Assembly (NCBI GenBank): GCA_027056615.1
Contig: JALUKJ010000016.1
Location: forward strand, 1 to 5,814
Source of the DNA: Campylobacteraceae bacterium
Lineage (GTDB): Bacteria; Campylobacterota; Campylobacteria; Campylobacterales; Sulfurovaceae
DNA: 5,814 bases
Direction of reading: 5' to 3'
Below are positions 5,567 to 5,814 of this stretch, one piece after another. Every line of letters starts with the position of its first letter. Position 1 is the first letter of the stretch. The position numbers and the translations under genes are program-made. The notes beneath the pieces are model-generated. The model searched no databases and was not told where the DNA came from. It was given only the letters and a program-made list of their open reading frames with translations.

Positions 5567-5814
5567 ATGATGAGTCCAATAAACCTAACAGAAGAAGAAA
5601 CGAAGCAACTAAAAACAATCCATAAGTACACTCATAATAATAGTATGAGAGAAAGTCGAATAAAAACAATATTGCTATGTGATAAAAATATGAGCAAAAC
5701 AGAGATAAAAGAGATACTCTTGTTAGATTTGCAAACAATAAGACGGTATATCAACGACTTCAAACAATATAGAATGGACTCAATAGATTTTGAAGATGGA
5801 AGAAAAAGTAAAAG
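5567..5814 (+). CDS. IS630-family transposase, N-terminal helix-turn-helix part (runs off right edge)
   Basis: The frame is open from here to the end of the window (82 codons). It reads MMSPINLTEEETKQLKTIHK, then SRIKTILLCDKNMSKTEIKEILLLD and IRRYINDFK. This is the usual start of IS630-type transposases: an L-T-E-E-E segment, a helix with RIKxILL, then a helix-turn-helix ending in (I/V)xRYLxxY-like residues. The DDE catalytic domain lies outside, so completeness cannot be judged. The outermost in-frame ATG is at 5552 (five codons longer), but it overlaps a perfect TATAAT box and has no ribosome binding site. I prefer 5567 or 5570, with AGAG just upstream. The coding strand is strikingly A-rich and T-poor, unlike the neighbouring host genes, which fits a foreign element. 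It is oriented away from vapBC. Confidence 0.75.
   Translation, partial: MMSPINLTEEETKQLKTIHKYTHNNSMRESRIKTILLCDKNMSKTEIKEILLLDLQTIRRYINDFKQYRMDSIDFEDGRKSK

Larger units (their letters stand above)
5545..5814 (+). mobile_element. 5' portion of an IS630-family insertion sequence
   Basis: The element is recognised only through its transposase. The left boundary is not determined: IS630 elements insert at TA and the terminal repeat should lie somewhere in about 5490-5545, but the right end needed to define the inverted repeat is outside the window. The start given is that of the promoter, not of the element. Confidence 0.5.

Noticed and set aside
5547..5738. Minus-strand hydrophobic 63-codon frame
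   Set aside because: Leu/Phe/Tyr richness is simply the complement of the A-rich transposase gene; the plus frame matches the IS630 N-terminus.

Overview
The base composition is AT-rich, and the genes are an unusual mix: a monomeric NADP-type isocitrate dehydrogenase, a short RuvX, and a small membrane-anchored TlpA/ScsD-like thioredoxin. Together with strong AAGGAG-type ribosome binding sites and promoters showing a -10 box without a clear -35, this suggests a Campylobacterota chromosome, perhaps of the Sulfurovum/Sulfurimonas kind. The assignment is inference from gene content and style; no marker gene that would settle it is present.

Left part (1-1414, minus strand): a tight three-gene operon read right to left, ruvX (pre-16S rRNA nuclease), then a membrane-tethered thioredoxin-fold oxidoreductase, then the N-terminal NAD-binding part of a TrkA potassium-uptake regulator that runs off the left edge. 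The first two genes overlap by ATGA. The third has its Shine-Dalgarno directly after the stop codon of the second.

Centre (1415-4648, plus strand): a 68-base divergent spacer leads to a gene for a secreted protein of 253 residues that is extremely rich in tyrosine and histidine and has no function I recognise. After a 173-base spacer with a candidate promoter and a long-loop inverted repeat comes a complete monomeric isocitrate dehydrogenase with the active-site residues in place. A 12-bp hairpin closes this gene and lies between it and the convergent toxin gene.

Right part (4649-5814): an accessory block. A VapBC toxin-antitoxin operon lies on the minus strand, with two tandem GTATATATC boxes over its promoter as a likely autoregulatory operator. 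About 230 bases without a gene follow, containing a direct repeat and a perfect 8-bp hairpin. The window ends inside the 5' part of an IS630-type transposase on the plus strand. The TA pair and the insertion sequence side by side suggest a variable locus inserted next to core metabolism genes.

The only locus that looks poorly described is the Tyr/His-rich exported protein. I see no defence system, CRISPR array or RNA gene.
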